Source: CBDBON01 sp965208395 (GTDB lineage Bacteria; Chloroflexota; Dehalococcoidia; Lucifugimonadales; CBDBON01). Taken from it: a DNA stretch of 64,000 nucleotides. Where the stretch lies: positions 1,302,001-1,366,000 of the forward strand of contig CBDBON010000003.1 in assembly GCA_965208395.1 (NCBI GenBank), in the 5' to 3' direction. The stretch's first letter is position 1, and the number at the start of each line of letters is the position of its first letter. Both the position numbers and the translations under genes were made by a program. The notes below the pieces were generated by a model. It did no database searches and had not been told where the DNA came from. It was given only the letters and a program-made list of their open reading frames with translations. Positions 9,866 to 18,542 of the stretch are shown here, piece by piece.

Positions 9866-11193
9866 CTTGAAGAGCCGATCTCGTCCAGCGCGGTCGCGAG
9901 CGTGTCGATCTCTTCCTTGGAGTTCAGCTCCGTCACGCAGAGGAGCATTCCGTTCGGCACCTGATCGCTGATGTCCAGACCGCCAATGATCCGTCGCGAC
10001 ATGAGTCTCTCGTTGATCTCAGACGGGGGAACCGGGCACTGCACCACAAACTCCCGGAAGAAGGTGCCCTGGAGGGGCAGGGAGTAGCCTGAGAGTCGTT
10101 CGATCAAGGATGCCGCATAGTGCGCCTTGTGGTAGCAAAGTTCCGCGATGTGTGCGAGTCCGCGCTTGCCGTTGGCGGCCATGTAGACGGTCGACATGAG
10201 AGCGATGAGCGCGACCGACGTACATATGTTGGAGGTAGCGGTCTCCCGTCGAATGTGCTGCTCCCGGGCCTGGAGTGTCAGGACGTATGCCGTCCGCCCT
10301 CTCGTGTCCACGGTCTTGCCCACTATCCGGCCGGGCATCTGCCTGACGTACCGTTGCTTGCAGGCGAAGATACCTGAATATGGCCCGCCGAAGGTCGGGG
10401 GGATACCCATCGCCTGCGCCTCTGCCGCGACGATGTCCGCTCCAAAGTCTGCAGGTGGCTTGAACATGCCCAGGGAGATGGGGTCTACATAGGCAACGAG
10501 CAGAGCGCCAGATGAATGAGCAGCTTCCGCGAGACTATCGGCATCTTCCATATATCCGAAGAAATTGGGCTGCTGCACGAGCAGGCAGGCGGTGTCGTCC
10601 GAGAGGTCTAGCCGCTCTTTAGAGACGACGTCAATGACGATGCCCTGAGACTGCGCGTACGTCTTGAGCACCTCAATGTAGAGGGGCGACAGCGAGTCGA
10701 GCGCGACCACGCGGTTCCTCTTGGTGACTCTTGCGGCCATCAGCGCCCCCTCGGCCAACGAGGTGGAGCCATCGTACATCCCGGCGTTGGCGACATCCAT
10801 GCCGGTCAGCTGACAGCAGAGCGTCTGGAACTCATATTCGGTCTGAAGGGTGCCTTGGGACACCTCAGGCTGGTACGGGGTGTACGCAGTCATATATTCA
10901 CTGCGGCCCGTTATCTGGCGTACGATGGCCGGGATGTGATGTCGATAGGAGCCCGCGCCCAGAAAGCAGGCGTATTCACCCGGGACTGCGTTCTTCCCGG
11001 CTAGACCGGCCGCATATCTCTGGAGCTCGAACTCCGACATCGGAGGCGGGAGGGCTATGCGGGGGTTACGAAACTCTGCGGGAACGTCCTCGAACAGCGC
11101 GTTGACCGACGCGACGTCAATGGAATCCAGCATCGAACGGCGGTCCGCCTCAGTGTTAGGCACATAGGGCGAGACGAACGCGGAGCTTCCCAT
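9862..11193 (-). CDS. gcvPA: Glycine dehydrogenase (decarboxylating) subunit 1
   Basis: The alpha half of the two-subunit P-protein, 443 residues, the usual length. Family features include the N-terminal PNTEADRRSMLDSI, GAGSYRHHIPAIVRQI, and the region TAYTPYQPEVSQGTLQ. It forms an alpha2-beta2 tetramer with GcvPB. It starts 12 bp after the gcvH stop and overlaps gcvPB by 4 bp. No gcvT lies in the window, so the T-protein must be encoded elsewhere. Confidence 0.96.
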   Translation of the reverse strand: MGSSAFVSPYVPNTEADRRSMLDSIDVASVNALFEDVPAEFRNPRIALPPPMSEFELQRYAAGLAGKNAVPGEYACFLGAGSYRHHIPAIVRQITGRSEYMTAYTPYQPEVSQGTLQTEYEFQTLCCQLTGMDVANAGMYDGSTSLAEGALMAARVTKRNRVVALDSLSPLYIEVLKTYAQSQGIVIDVVSKERLDLSDDTACLLVQQPNFFGYMEDADSLAEAAHSSGALLVAYVDPISLGMFKPPADFGADIVAAEAQAMGIPPTFGGPYSGIFACKQRYVRQMPGRIVGKTVDTRGRTAYVLTLQAREQHIRRETATSNICTSVALIALMSTVYMAANGKRGLAHIAELCYHKAHYAASLIERLSGYSLPLQGTFFREFVVQCPVPPSEINERLMSRRIIGGLDISDQVPNGMLLCVTELNSKEEIDTLATALDEIGSSR

Positions 11194-11205
11194 CGGCTGA
11201 GGTTG

Positions 11206-11592
11206 CTACTCCTGGGCGGCTAGATACGCGTCGTACTCCGCTGCGCTCATCAGGTTGTCGAGTTCCGCCGCGTCGGTCAAGGATATCTTGACCAGCCAGC
11301 CGGAATCGTAAGGCCCGTCGTTCACGAGCTCGGGACTATCCTGGAGTTGGTCGTTTCTCTCCAAGATCTCTCCTCCAACGGGCGAATATAGATCAGAGAC
11401 GGCCTTGACCGACTCGATCTCACCCATCTTCTCAAACTGGGCAAGCGCGGCGCCGCTGTCCGGGAGCTCGACAAAGACGACGTCTCCTAGGCTCTCAGCT
11501 GCGAACTCGCTGATCCCGACAAGGGCTGTGCCGTCGGCCTGCAGGCCCACCCATTCGTGCTCTTTGGAGTACTTCAGGTACTGGGGGTTCAT
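11206..11592 (-). CDS. gcvH: Glycine cleavage system H protein
   Basis: A 128-residue lipoyl carrier that shuttles the aminomethyl intermediate between P, T and L proteins. The lipoylation lysine lies in the motif ESVKAVSD near residue 65, within the conserved GEIESVKA-x-SD-x-YSPVGGE. The start follows GGAGTAGGAGCGC. It is first in the gcvH-gcvPA-gcvPB-prx-trmI run and has a consensus promoter about 115 bp upstream. Confidence 0.96.
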   Translation of the reverse strand: MNPQYLKYSKEHEWVGLQADGTALVGISEFAAESLGDVVFVELPDSGAALAQFEKMGEIESVKAVSDLYSPVGGEILERNDQLQDSPELVNDGPYDSGWLVKISLTDAAELDNLMSAAEYDAYLAAQE

Positions 11593-11707
11593 GCGCTCCT
11601 ACTCCCGAATTCAAGAGAGGAAGGGATGCCAACTCCTGCGCTCCATCGTTGTCGGCCGCGGATCCTGAATCCGCAAGCATGGGTCCGATAGACGAGCAGT
11701 CGATAGG

Positions 11708-11736
11708 AACATAGCCCAAACCCATATTCATGTCAA
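11708..11736 (-). promoter_or_regulatory. Promoter of the gcv operon
   Basis: On the minus strand a perfect TTGACA (11736-11731) and TATGTT (11713-11708) are 17 bp apart. The leader of about 110 nt contains one small hairpin (GCGGAT/ATCCGC, 11659-11675) but no recognisable glycine riboswitch. With the ftsH promoter this accounts for the 313-bp gap 11593-11905. Confidence 0.7.
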
Positions 11737-11861
11737 GGTAAAGGGAGCAGCGGTTCCGTTTCATACGGGGTGTATCGTCCTCAATGGTCATAGGGACTTC
11801 AAGCGGCTTATTCCACACGGACGGGATCGAGCAACACTCGGCAAGCAGATGGGACGGGGTT

Positions 11862-11870
11862 TGCTATACT
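11862..11870 (+). promoter_or_regulatory. Extended -10 promoter for ftsH copy 1
   Basis: TGC directly before TATACT (11865-11870) makes an extended -10 element, 36 bp before the ftsH start. No good -35 is visible. The sequence lies outside the duplicated block, so copy 2 does not share it. Confidence 0.5.
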
Positions 11871-11890
11871 GAGAGGGTCGATCTACAGCT

Positions 11891-13769
11891 AGGAGTGGAG
11901 GAGAAATGAGCGGACGGTGGATGCGCAACGGGTTCATCTACCTGTTGGTGATCGTTGCTGTGATGGCGATCTTCTTCACGCTGTTCGGGGAGCCTCTTGG
12001 TGGCGGTAGCCGAGAGGTGCCGGTGAGCGAGGTCATATCGCTTGCGGCTCGTGGTCAGCTGGAGCTGATCGAGGTGAGCGGCGACAAGCTGCAGATGACG
12101 ACGACGGGTGGAGAGAGGCTGACCTCTCGTAAGGAGGAGGGGTCGAGCGTGGTGGAGATGCTGGAGCGAGCGGATGTGGACCCTGTGTCGAGCGGGGTCG
12201 AGGTGGTGGTGAAGGGGAGCAGTGGTCTTGCGAGCCTGTTCGGACTTCTGATCAACTTCCTGCCCCTGATCATCTTCGGCGGGATCCTGCTGTTCATGAT
12301 GCGTCAGGCGCAGGGGAACACGAACCAGACGTTCAGCTTTGGCCGGAGTCGGGCTCGTATGTTCGCCGGGAACAGTCCGACGGTGAGCTTCTCGGACGTG
12401 GCTGGGGTGGAGGAGGCGAAGGAGGAGCTTCAGGAGGTGGTGGAGTTTCTGAAGTTTCCTGAGCGTTTCCTGTCGTTGGGCGCGCGTATCCCGAAGGGGG
12501 TGCTGCTGGTTGGGCCTCCTGGTACCGGGAAGACGCTCTTGGCGCGCGCGGTGGCCGGTGAGGCCGGAGTGCCGTTCTTCTCGATAAGCGGGAGCGAGTT
12601 CGTGGAGATGTTCGTTGGAGTGGGAGCGTCGCGAGTGCGTGACCTGTTCGACCAGGCGAAGCGGAACGCTCCGTGCATCGTGTTCGTGGACGAGATAGAC
12701 GCGGTGGGTCGTCACCGGGGAGCCGGACTGGGAGGCGGCCACGACGAGCGAGAGCAGACGCTGAACCAGATACTGGTGGAGATGGACGGGTTCGACACGA
12801 GCACGAACATCATCGTTCTGGCGGCGACGAACCGTCCTGACATACTGGACCCCGCGCTGCTTCGCCCCGGGAGATTCGACCGGCGAGTGATGCTGGACAA
12901 TCCTGACGTGCGGGGGCGGTTGGAGATACTTCGCGTGCACGCGAAGGGGAAGCCGTTGTCCGAGGACGTGGACTTCGAGGCTGTTGCGAAGCAGACGATC
13001 GGGTTCAGCGGAGCGGACCTTGCGAACCTGGTGAACGAGTCGGCGATACTTGCGGCGCGGCGCAACAGGGAGACGACGAGCGCGTCTGAGTTTGCGGAGT
13101 CGATAGACCGGGTGATAGCCGGGCCTGAGCGCAAGAGCAGGGTGATCAGCGCTCGCGAGAAGGAGCTGACGGCGTATCACGAGGCTGGCCACGCGCTGGT
13201 GGCGCACCTGCTGCCTAACGCCGACCAGCCGTACAAGGTGACGATAGTGGCACGTGGGATGACGGGAGGCCATACGCGTTTTCTACCTGAGGAGGACCGG
13301 AAGCTGTGGACTCGTGACCAGTTCGAGGACATGCTTGCTGCGACGCTTGGCGGCAGGGTCGCTGAGGAGGTGGTGTTCGAGGAGATGACGACAGGAGCGA
13401 GCAACGACCTGGAGCAGGCGACGAACGTGGCCCGGACGATGGTGACGCGTTACGGGATGAGCGAGAAGCTAGGTCCTCGTACGTTCGGTAAGCGTGAGGA
13501 GCTGGTGTTCCTGGGTAAGGAGTTGCACGAGCAGCGGGACTACAGCGACCGTGTTGCGGAGCAGATAGACGATGAGGTCCATGGTCTTATAGAGAGGGCT
13601 TACGGTAGGGCCAAGGCACTGTTGAACGACCACGGTGTGACGCTGAAGCGTGTGGCCGACTATCTGATCGCGAACGAGACAGTGGAGGGAGACACCCTTC
13701 AGGAGCTGTTCCGTAGTCAGGATGGAGGGCTCGCCGACCCTTCCCCCGCCGGCTGATCCCCCACCACAG
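11891..13769 (+). repeat. 1,879-bp duplicated block (ftsH copy 1), inverted relative to 55762-57640
   Basis: Identity with the other copy begins at AGGAGTGGAGGAG, the ribosome binding region, and ends after CCACCACAG just beyond the stop codon. I could find only two differences: 13012 (A here, G in the other copy, silent Gly) and 13163 (G here, A there, Glu to Lys). Flanking sequences on both sides are unrelated, so the block was copied as a unit. Confidence 0.9.
11906..13756 (+). CDS. ftsH: ATP-dependent zinc metalloprotease FtsH (copy 1)
   Basis: Membrane-anchored AAA+ protease that extracts and degrades membrane and soluble proteins. Two N-terminal membrane segments (about residues 8-25 and 108-130) flank a periplasmic domain. 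Walker A GPPGTGKT is near residue 205, Walker B IVFVDEIDAVG near 260, the arginine finger region RPGRFDRR near 320, and the zinc motif HEAGH near 424. Length 616 is typical. The GTG/GCG-heavy codon use is distinctive. A nearly identical copy lies inverted at 55775-57625; here residue 420 (REKELTAYHEAGH) is Glu instead of Lys. Confidence 0.97.
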   Translation: MSGRWMRNGFIYLLVIVAVMAIFFTLFGEPLGGGSREVPVSEVISLAARGQLELIEVSGDKLQMTTTGGERLTSRKEEGSSVVEMLERADVDPVSSGVEVVVKGSSGLASLFGLLINFLPLIIFGGILLFMMRQAQGNTNQTFSFGRSRARMFAGNSPTVSFSDVAGVEEAKEELQEVVEFLKFPERFLSLGARIPKGVLLVGPPGTGKTLLARAVAGEAGVPFFSISGSEFVEMFVGVGASRVRDLFDQAKRNAPCIVFVDEIDAVGRHRGAGLGGGHDEREQTLNQILVEMDGFDTSTNIIVLAATNRPDILDPALLRPGRFDRRVMLDNPDVRGRLEILRVHAKGKPLSEDVDFEAVAKQTIGFSGADLANLVNESAILAARRNRETTSASEFAESIDRVIAGPERKSRVISAREKELTAYHEAGHALVAHLLPNADQPYKVTIVARGMTGGHTRFLPEEDRKLWTRDQFEDMLAATLGGRVAEEVVFEEMTTGASNDLEQATNVARTMVTRYGMSEKLGPRTFGKREELVFLGKELHEQRDYSDRVAEQIDDEVHGLIERAYGRAKALLNDHGVTLKRVADYLIANETVEGDTLQELFRSQDGGLADPSPAG

Positions 13770-13790
13770 GGCGCGGTGTGGGAACCGTCG

Positions 13791-14876
13791 CTAGTCCGTG
13801 GAGAGTCTCGGAAGCACCTCGCGCAGGGCGGTGAGCACTCCTTCGATCTCCTCGGTGGTCGTGTAGCCCATATGTCCGATCCGGAATATCTTTCCGCTCA
13901 GGGACTGCTGTCCTCCCGCGAGCACCACACCGTGCTCCTCGCGCATCATGCGAAGTAGGCGCGCCGCGTCGACGCCCTCTGGGACGTTCACTGCCGTCAC
14001 CGTGTTAGATGCGACTCCCTCGTCTGGGAAGAGCGTCAATCCCATCTCCTTCGCTCCGCGACGAGTCGTCTCACCTATTTCGGCGTGGCGTCGGAAGACG
14101 CTCTCCATCCCCTCCATCAGTATCTTTTCCAGCGCCCTGTCGAGGGCGAACATCACTGAGACGGAGGGCGTGTAAGGAGGCTGCCCCATCTCCAGATAGC
14201 GCCTGTACATAGCCACGTCGAAGTAGAATCGGGGCATGGCCGCCTCCGCGTGGGCCCTCCAGGCTCGCTCGCTGAAGCTGAGGAACGCCAGGCCGGGGGG
14301 GAGCATCCATCCCTTCTGAGAGGCGGTTGCCACCACGTCGCATCCCCACGAATCGGTCGATAGAGGGAGGGAACATACGCTGCTTATTCCGTCGATCAGG
14401 AGCAGCCGGTCGAACTCCCCTTTGACCACTCCGGCAATCTCCTGGAGTGGGTTGGTCACTCCGGTCGACGTCTCGTTGTGAACGACGAGCACCGCCTTGA
14501 CGTCCGGCCGCGACTCGAGAGCCGCGCGTACCCTTTCGGGGGCAACGCCCTGCTCGGCCGGACACGACAGGTGGACCACGTCTGCGCCGTAGATCGAGGC
14601 GATCTGGCCGAAGCGGTCCCCGAAGACGCCCGCGGAGGCGCAGAGCACGGTATCTCCTGGCGAGAGGGTGTTGACGACCGCAGCCTCCATCGCGCCGGTG
14701 CCGGAGGCGGTCAGGATGTAGAGGTCGTTCTTCGTCTCGAAGACCTGCTTCAGCCTGTCGGTGACCCTGATCAGGATCTCCTCGAACTCCGGCCCGCGGT
14801 GATTGATCATCGGCTGGGACATCTCTTGCAGGATGTCGTCGGGCACCGGTATGGGGCCCGGGATGCGCAGGCTCAT
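13791..14876 (-). CDS. Class V aminotransferase (alanine-glyoxylate / serine-pyruvate type)
   Basis: A 361-residue PLP enzyme. The family start LRIPGPIPVPDDILQEM with INHRGPEF, the cofactor loop SGTGAMEAAV near residue 60, the aspartate in LLIDGISSVCSLPL, and the PLP lysine in ATASQKGWMLPPGL near 190 are all present. Likely substrates are serine or alanine with glyoxylate or pyruvate; in Chloroflexota such enzymes link glycine/serine and glyoxylate metabolism, which fits the nearby gcv genes. It overlaps the upstream 782-residue gene by 4 bp (ATGA), so the two are co-translated. A phosphoserine aminotransferase-like role cannot be excluded. Confidence 0.9.
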   Translation of the reverse strand: MSLRIPGPIPVPDDILQEMSQPMINHRGPEFEEILIRVTDRLKQVFETKNDLYILTASGTGAMEAAVVNTLSPGDTVLCASAGVFGDRFGQIASIYGADVVHLSCPAEQGVAPERVRAALESRPDVKAVLVVHNETSTGVTNPLQEIAGVVKGEFDRLLLIDGISSVCSLPLSTDSWGCDVVATASQKGWMLPPGLAFLSFSERAWRAHAEAAMPRFYFDVAMYRRYLEMGQPPYTPSVSVMFALDRALEKILMEGMESVFRRHAEIGETTRRGAKEMGLTLFPDEGVASNTVTAVNVPEGVDAARLLRMMREEHGVVLAGGQQSLSGKIFRIGHMGYTTTEEIEGVLTALREVLPRLSTD

Positions 14877-17221
14877 TTGGCCTCCTCCATTCTGCCTCCG
14901 ATACCCAGACGCTGAAGGGCGGACCGGCTGTCCGCCGACAACTCCAGACCCTGCTGCAGTGCTGCGCGGTACTTGTCGCCCAGCCGGCGCAGCGTGTCGA
15001 AGGTCGGCCTCTGTCCCTCCGAACGCGCGCCCGCGAGCTCATCGAGTGTGGGGCGCACCTCGTCGACCCGCCAGAAGAAGGAGAGGAGGTAGGAGAGCTC
15101 CCTCTCGTTGGCTGGTGCGGGAACGTCCTCCAGGTCGATCAGATGGTTGTCGACCTTCGTGTACCTCAGGATTCCGGCCCGGTCTCCGATCTCGGAACCG
15201 TAGTATCGCCGCCGCGTCAGCTCGACGACCCGGCGGGCGTACTCCGTCTCGCCGTATACGCTGACCGGAAGCCACTCGTCCCTCAGATCGACGATCTCGT
15301 TGCCGGCCGAATCGACGACCCCGACCGCTACGCTGGACCGCAGCACCGGGTCGTACTCGAAGGTGACGGCCTCCCGCAGCAACGCCTCCTGGAGCATAAG
15401 CGTAAGCTCCCGAGGGATCTTCTTGTAGTGGGGGCCACTGGCTTCCTCGTTCCTGTCGGCGCCAAGTCCGCCCGTGTTGAAGGCGAAGTAGTGTTGCGCC
15501 TGTCCGCCGTCCGCCATCGCCTTTAGAATCCGGTACATCTGGTTCGCGTTCTCGTCTTCGAGCCCAATGATGAAGGGGTCGGAGAAGTACTCGACGTACG
15601 GCTTGCCGATGGCGCCGGCCGCCGCGCCCATTTGGACCGCCTCTCCATACATCAGCATCCTGATGTACTGCTTGAGGCTCAGCCGCCTTAGTGGGGGAAT
15701 GACCGTATTCTGGCGCATCACGGCCTGCCAAAAGACGAGGTCGGTGTGCTCCATGGGCACGTGTACCGACTCTCTCGCCGCTCCGTCCGTTATCTGCTCT
15801 AGCACATGGGCCGCGCCCTTTCTGGCGAGGAGCCTGGGCCGAGACAGGATCATGCGCATGTTCCGTACGGGGTTGCGCAGGAAGTCAGGCCGGCCGCTGG
15901 CAGCGTCCACAGGAACATTCTCCAGCGTCTCCTGCGGATTCGGGCTGTCGCCCGCGCCTCTGAGCACGTCGTGGGTTATAGGGTCGTCGGCGTAGGTCAG
16001 GCCGAATGGGACGGCGTAGAAGTTGTTTTCCGTGCCGTCGATGCCGTAAGAGATCGTCACCTCGTTGCCGTTCCGCATAGTCTGTACCGGCCAGTCGAGC
16101 TCCTGCAGGAGCACGATGTCGTCGTTCATGGGGAAGATGCCCTCGGCCTCCTCCTCAGTCAGCGCCAGCTTCCGGGCGAGCTCGCTTCCGGCCAGCTCGA
16201 TCATGATGGTGAGCGTGCTCTTCCCGTGCAGCGACGGTCCGAGCGTCACGAGCGCGGTGTTCCTGAGCTCCCCTTTGAGATTCCGTATGCGCGCCACGCT
16301 CAACGCGGCCTGTATCGCCAGGCCGTTGGCCTGTTTGACGAGGAACATGGCGATCGACAGGGGCCCCATCTTGTGCTCGCCCACGTAGTCGAAGCCAAGG
16401 TGGAGCGACAGTCCCTTCGTCGGAGCCTTGAAGATGAGCTGGGTCAGACCCGCTTCGTGTACCTTCCTGCGGAGCTCCTCGCCGAGATCGATGTCATCGA
16501 GCCAGGTTGGCAGGGATATCTCCAGTATATCGGGCGTCTCATCCAGTCGAGACTCCGGCAGATCGAAGGTGAGCTGACGCCACATGTAGGGGAGCTGGAG
16601 ATAACGCGAGCCGTATACCAGCTGACGCGCGTGAAAGGAGCGGCCGGGTGCGTCTCCTATCTGCCTGTCGGTCTGAACCACGGTGTCCCCTGCGTCGAAG
16701 CGCTCTGCCATGTGTCGCGTGATTTTGGGAAGCACCTCGGCGAAGAGCTTCTGGCTGCGCTCGTCGAAGGAGAGAGCGTCCCGGTTGGGAGTAAAGCCAT
16801 CGACGAAGTATTGGGTGAGGTCGGGACGCCTCGCGACGCCGAGTTGGCTGAAGAAAGCCAGCCCGCCGCTGTCCAGCCGTATTACCGCCTCCGGACCAGC
16901 CCGACTGGCGGCCTCGTTGGCCAGAGCCGCCTCCTTTTCGATGGACGCCGCCTCGCCCAACACGGCCTCTCTACGCTCGTCCGGCATCTCCTGTAGCACA
17001 GGCATCCGGCTTATGAGCCAGTCGTCGGAGGGGTTGAAGAACTCGGCGCCTCTCCGGTGTCCCTCGCGGGCGACAGCGACCAAGTCGTCCAGGCTCTTCA
17101 GAAATGCCGGATCAATGGCCGGGGCCGCGAGGAGAGAGGGTGGTTCAGCCTTGTCCTGGGAGCTTGGTGTCTGTTCTGCCAACTCTGTGTTTGCGGCCGG
17201 TACGGCGCCGAGCCGTTTCAA
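14873..17221 (-). CDS. Large PEP carboxykinase-like P-loop protein (tentative)
   Basis: A 782-residue protein that I do not recognise with certainty. A P-loop-like VTLGPSLHGKSTLT sits near residue 332, followed by MNDDIVLLQEL about 40 residues on, an IDGTENNFYAVPFGLTYADDP segment and a C-terminal FNTGGLGADRN. This order resembles the kinase-1a, kinase-2 and NTG(W) features of ATP-dependent PEP carboxykinases, but the usual metal and substrate motifs are changed and the protein is about 250 residues longer, with an extra N-terminal domain. It is translationally coupled to a class V aminotransferase. The call is an inference from motif order. Confidence 0.5.
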   Translation of the reverse strand: MKRLGAVPAANTELAEQTPSSQDKAEPPSLLAAPAIDPAFLKSLDDLVAVAREGHRRGAEFFNPSDDWLISRMPVLQEMPDERREAVLGEAASIEKEAALANEAASRAGPEAVIRLDSGGLAFFSQLGVARRPDLTQYFVDGFTPNRDALSFDERSQKLFAEVLPKITRHMAERFDAGDTVVQTDRQIGDAPGRSFHARQLVYGSRYLQLPYMWRQLTFDLPESRLDETPDILEISLPTWLDDIDLGEELRRKVHEAGLTQLIFKAPTKGLSLHLGFDYVGEHKMGPLSIAMFLVKQANGLAIQAALSVARIRNLKGELRNTALVTLGPSLHGKSTLTIMIELAGSELARKLALTEEEAEGIFPMNDDIVLLQELDWPVQTMRNGNEVTISYGIDGTENNFYAVPFGLTYADDPITHDVLRGAGDSPNPQETLENVPVDAASGRPDFLRNPVRNMRMILSRPRLLARKGAAHVLEQITDGAARESVHVPMEHTDLVFWQAVMRQNTVIPPLRRLSLKQYIRMLMYGEAVQMGAAAGAIGKPYVEYFSDPFIIGLEDENANQMYRILKAMADGGQAQHYFAFNTGGLGADRNEEASGPHYKKIPRELTLMLQEALLREAVTFEYDPVLRSSVAVGVVDSAGNEIVDLRDEWLPVSVYGETEYARRVVELTRRRYYGSEIGDRAGILRYTKVDNHLIDLEDVPAPANERELSYLLSFFWRVDEVRPTLDELAGARSEGQRPTFDTLRRLGDKYRAALQQGLELSADSRSALQRLGIGGRMEEAK

Positions 17222-17336
17222 GGGGAAGAATGGGTTTGTGTTTAACGGACCTTAACATGCTACAGGCTCGAAACGCCGCGGGGCAAGGGCTACGGACGCG
17301 CCGCGAAACCAATCCTTTCGGGATGAGCCCCTTCGG

Positions 17337-18290
17337 TTACCTCGCTATGTCGTGGCGAGCTGAGTGGATATCCGCCGTCAGCGCCGCCTTCGTCTCCTCA
17401 ATGTCCTTTGCGATCTGCTCCTTCAGGGCGTCGACCGACTCGTACCTTATCTCGTCTCTCAGACGGCGCACGGGCTCAAGCCGGAGGTCGTGGCCGTACA
17501 GGTCACCGTGGAAGTCGAGGATGAAAGCCTCGACGGTACGATCCGTCTCCTCGAACGTCGGGCGGGTGCCGATACTGGTCGCGGCCATGCGGCGCCTGCC
17601 ACCGAAAAGGGCCCAGGCCGCGTATATCCCGTCGGCCGGCATAGCTCGGTCCGGCGCCACTTCCAAGTTGGCTGTTGGGAATCCCATCTCTCTGCCTCTG
17701 CCTGCTCCCCGTCCGATCCGTCCGTCTAGCGTGAAGGGACGGCCGAGCAGGGACCTAACGAGAGACATCGCGCCGTCTGCGACGGCCTGTCGCACTGTCG
17801 TGCTGCGTATGGGCTGTCCGCCGTTCTCAAGGAGATCGACGACTGAGAGAGCGAAACCCATCTCCAGGCTCAGCGAGCGGAGTTTGTCCACGTCCCCCTC
17901 TCGTTCGCGACCCAGGGCGAAATCGGGCCCGACGACTAGCGTCCTCATCCTGAGTCTCCGCATCAACAGCTCCAGGAAATCCCTGGCGGACAGCTCCGAC
18001 ATCTCACGGTCGAAAGTGACGGGTACGACGAGATCGGCGCCGACCTCCGCGATGAGGCGGACCCGCTCCTCCGGTCCGGTGATGTAGCGCGGGGTGAATC
18101 CCGTGGAGAGTACGGATCTGGGGTGATTGCGGAAGGTTGCGACGATCGAGAGGCGATCTGATTTGCGGGCCTCCTCGACCGTGGAGGAGATCAGGTGCTG
18201 GTGTCCCAGGTGGACGCCATCGAAGACGCCGACTGTGACGACTGAATCCCTGTCAGGAGATACTTGCGCCAACTCCCCGTCTATTCTCAT
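17337..18290 (-). CDS. ribF: Bifunctional riboflavin kinase / FAD synthetase
   Basis: Makes FMN and FAD from riboflavin. The N-terminal adenylyltransferase domain has the nucleotidyl-transferase motif GVFDGVHLGHQ near residue 22, TFRNHP near 50 and the STTVRQAV motif near 165. The C-terminal kinase domain has GRGAGRGREMGFPTANL near 195 and PADGIYA. Length 317 is typical. It is on its own; the 115 bp before the PEPCK-like gene show nothing notable. Confidence 0.96.
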   Translation of the reverse strand: MRIDGELAQVSPDRDSVVTVGVFDGVHLGHQHLISSTVEEARKSDRLSIVATFRNHPRSVLSTGFTPRYITGPEERVRLIAEVGADLVVPVTFDREMSELSARDFLELLMRRLRMRTLVVGPDFALGREREGDVDKLRSLSLEMGFALSVVDLLENGGQPIRSTTVRQAVADGAMSLVRSLLGRPFTLDGRIGRGAGRGREMGFPTANLEVAPDRAMPADGIYAAWALFGGRRRMAATSIGTRPTFEETDRTVEAFILDFHGDLYGHDLRLEPVRRLRDEIRYESVDALKEQIAKDIEETKAALTADIHSARHDIAR

Positions 18291-18330
18291 GTGGTTGCTC
18301 CGCGAGTTGTCTGTGATCAGAGCCTATATT

Positions 18331-18356
18331 GTGTAGCAGAGTGTAGCAAAGTGTAG
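18331..18356. repeat. Short tandem repeat (GTGTAGCARA x about 2.6)
   Basis: GTGTAGCAGA, GTGTAGCAAA and GTGTAG follow each other with a 10-bp period between ribF and the transposon boundary. A role is not evident; it may overlap the ribF promoter. Confidence 0.4.
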
Positions 18357-18365
18357 GCTTACCCG

Positions 18366-18371
18366 CTTCTT
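18366..18371. repeat. Left 6-bp target-site duplication CTTCTT
   Basis: CTTCTT directly abuts the left inverted end of the element at 18372; the same six bases directly follow the right end at 23427-23432. Confidence 0.6.
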
Positions 18372-18391
18372 GAGACAGGTGCAGAACTCCT
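18372..18391 (+). repeat. Left terminal inverted repeat of the 5-kb element
   Basis: GAGACAGGTGCAGAACTCCT is the inverse of 23407-23426 with one mismatch (A/G at position 4). Similarity extends inward about ten more bases (to CCGTCT) with one gap. Confidence 0.7.
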
Positions 18392-18504
18392 AAAACCGTC
18401 TGTGGTCGGCGCGAGGGCGTGAAATTGGGCAGAACTCAAATCCTGCCCGTTAGCAGGATCCCGCTGAGAACCGTATGATGGCGTAACCGAACAACAAAAG
18501 ATTC

Positions 18505-18542
18505 GGGGCGGAAGGTTGCCATGCCCGGCGACCCTCCGCCCC
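18505..18542. other. Long hairpin overlapping the transposase start
   Basis: GGGGCGGA and TCCGCCCC arms, plus inner GGT/ACC pairing, form a nearly continuous stem spanning the ATG at 18521. Such structures near transposase starts can sequester the start in read-through transcripts and so dampen transposition from outside promoters; that role is inferred. Confidence 0.45.

Noticed and set aside
11593..11707. Glycine riboswitch in the gcv leader
   Set aside because: The leader is short and shows one small hairpin but not the conserved core or tandem aptamers.
11864..13273. 469-residue open frame on the minus strand opposite ftsH
   Set aside because: Arg/His-rich composition typical of an antisense shadow; the same frame appears opposite ftsH copy 2 because the DNA is duplicated.
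15806..16996. 396-residue plus-strand frame opposite the PEPCK-like gene
   Set aside because: No domain, no ribosome binding site, and shadow-like composition; the minus-strand gene explains the region.
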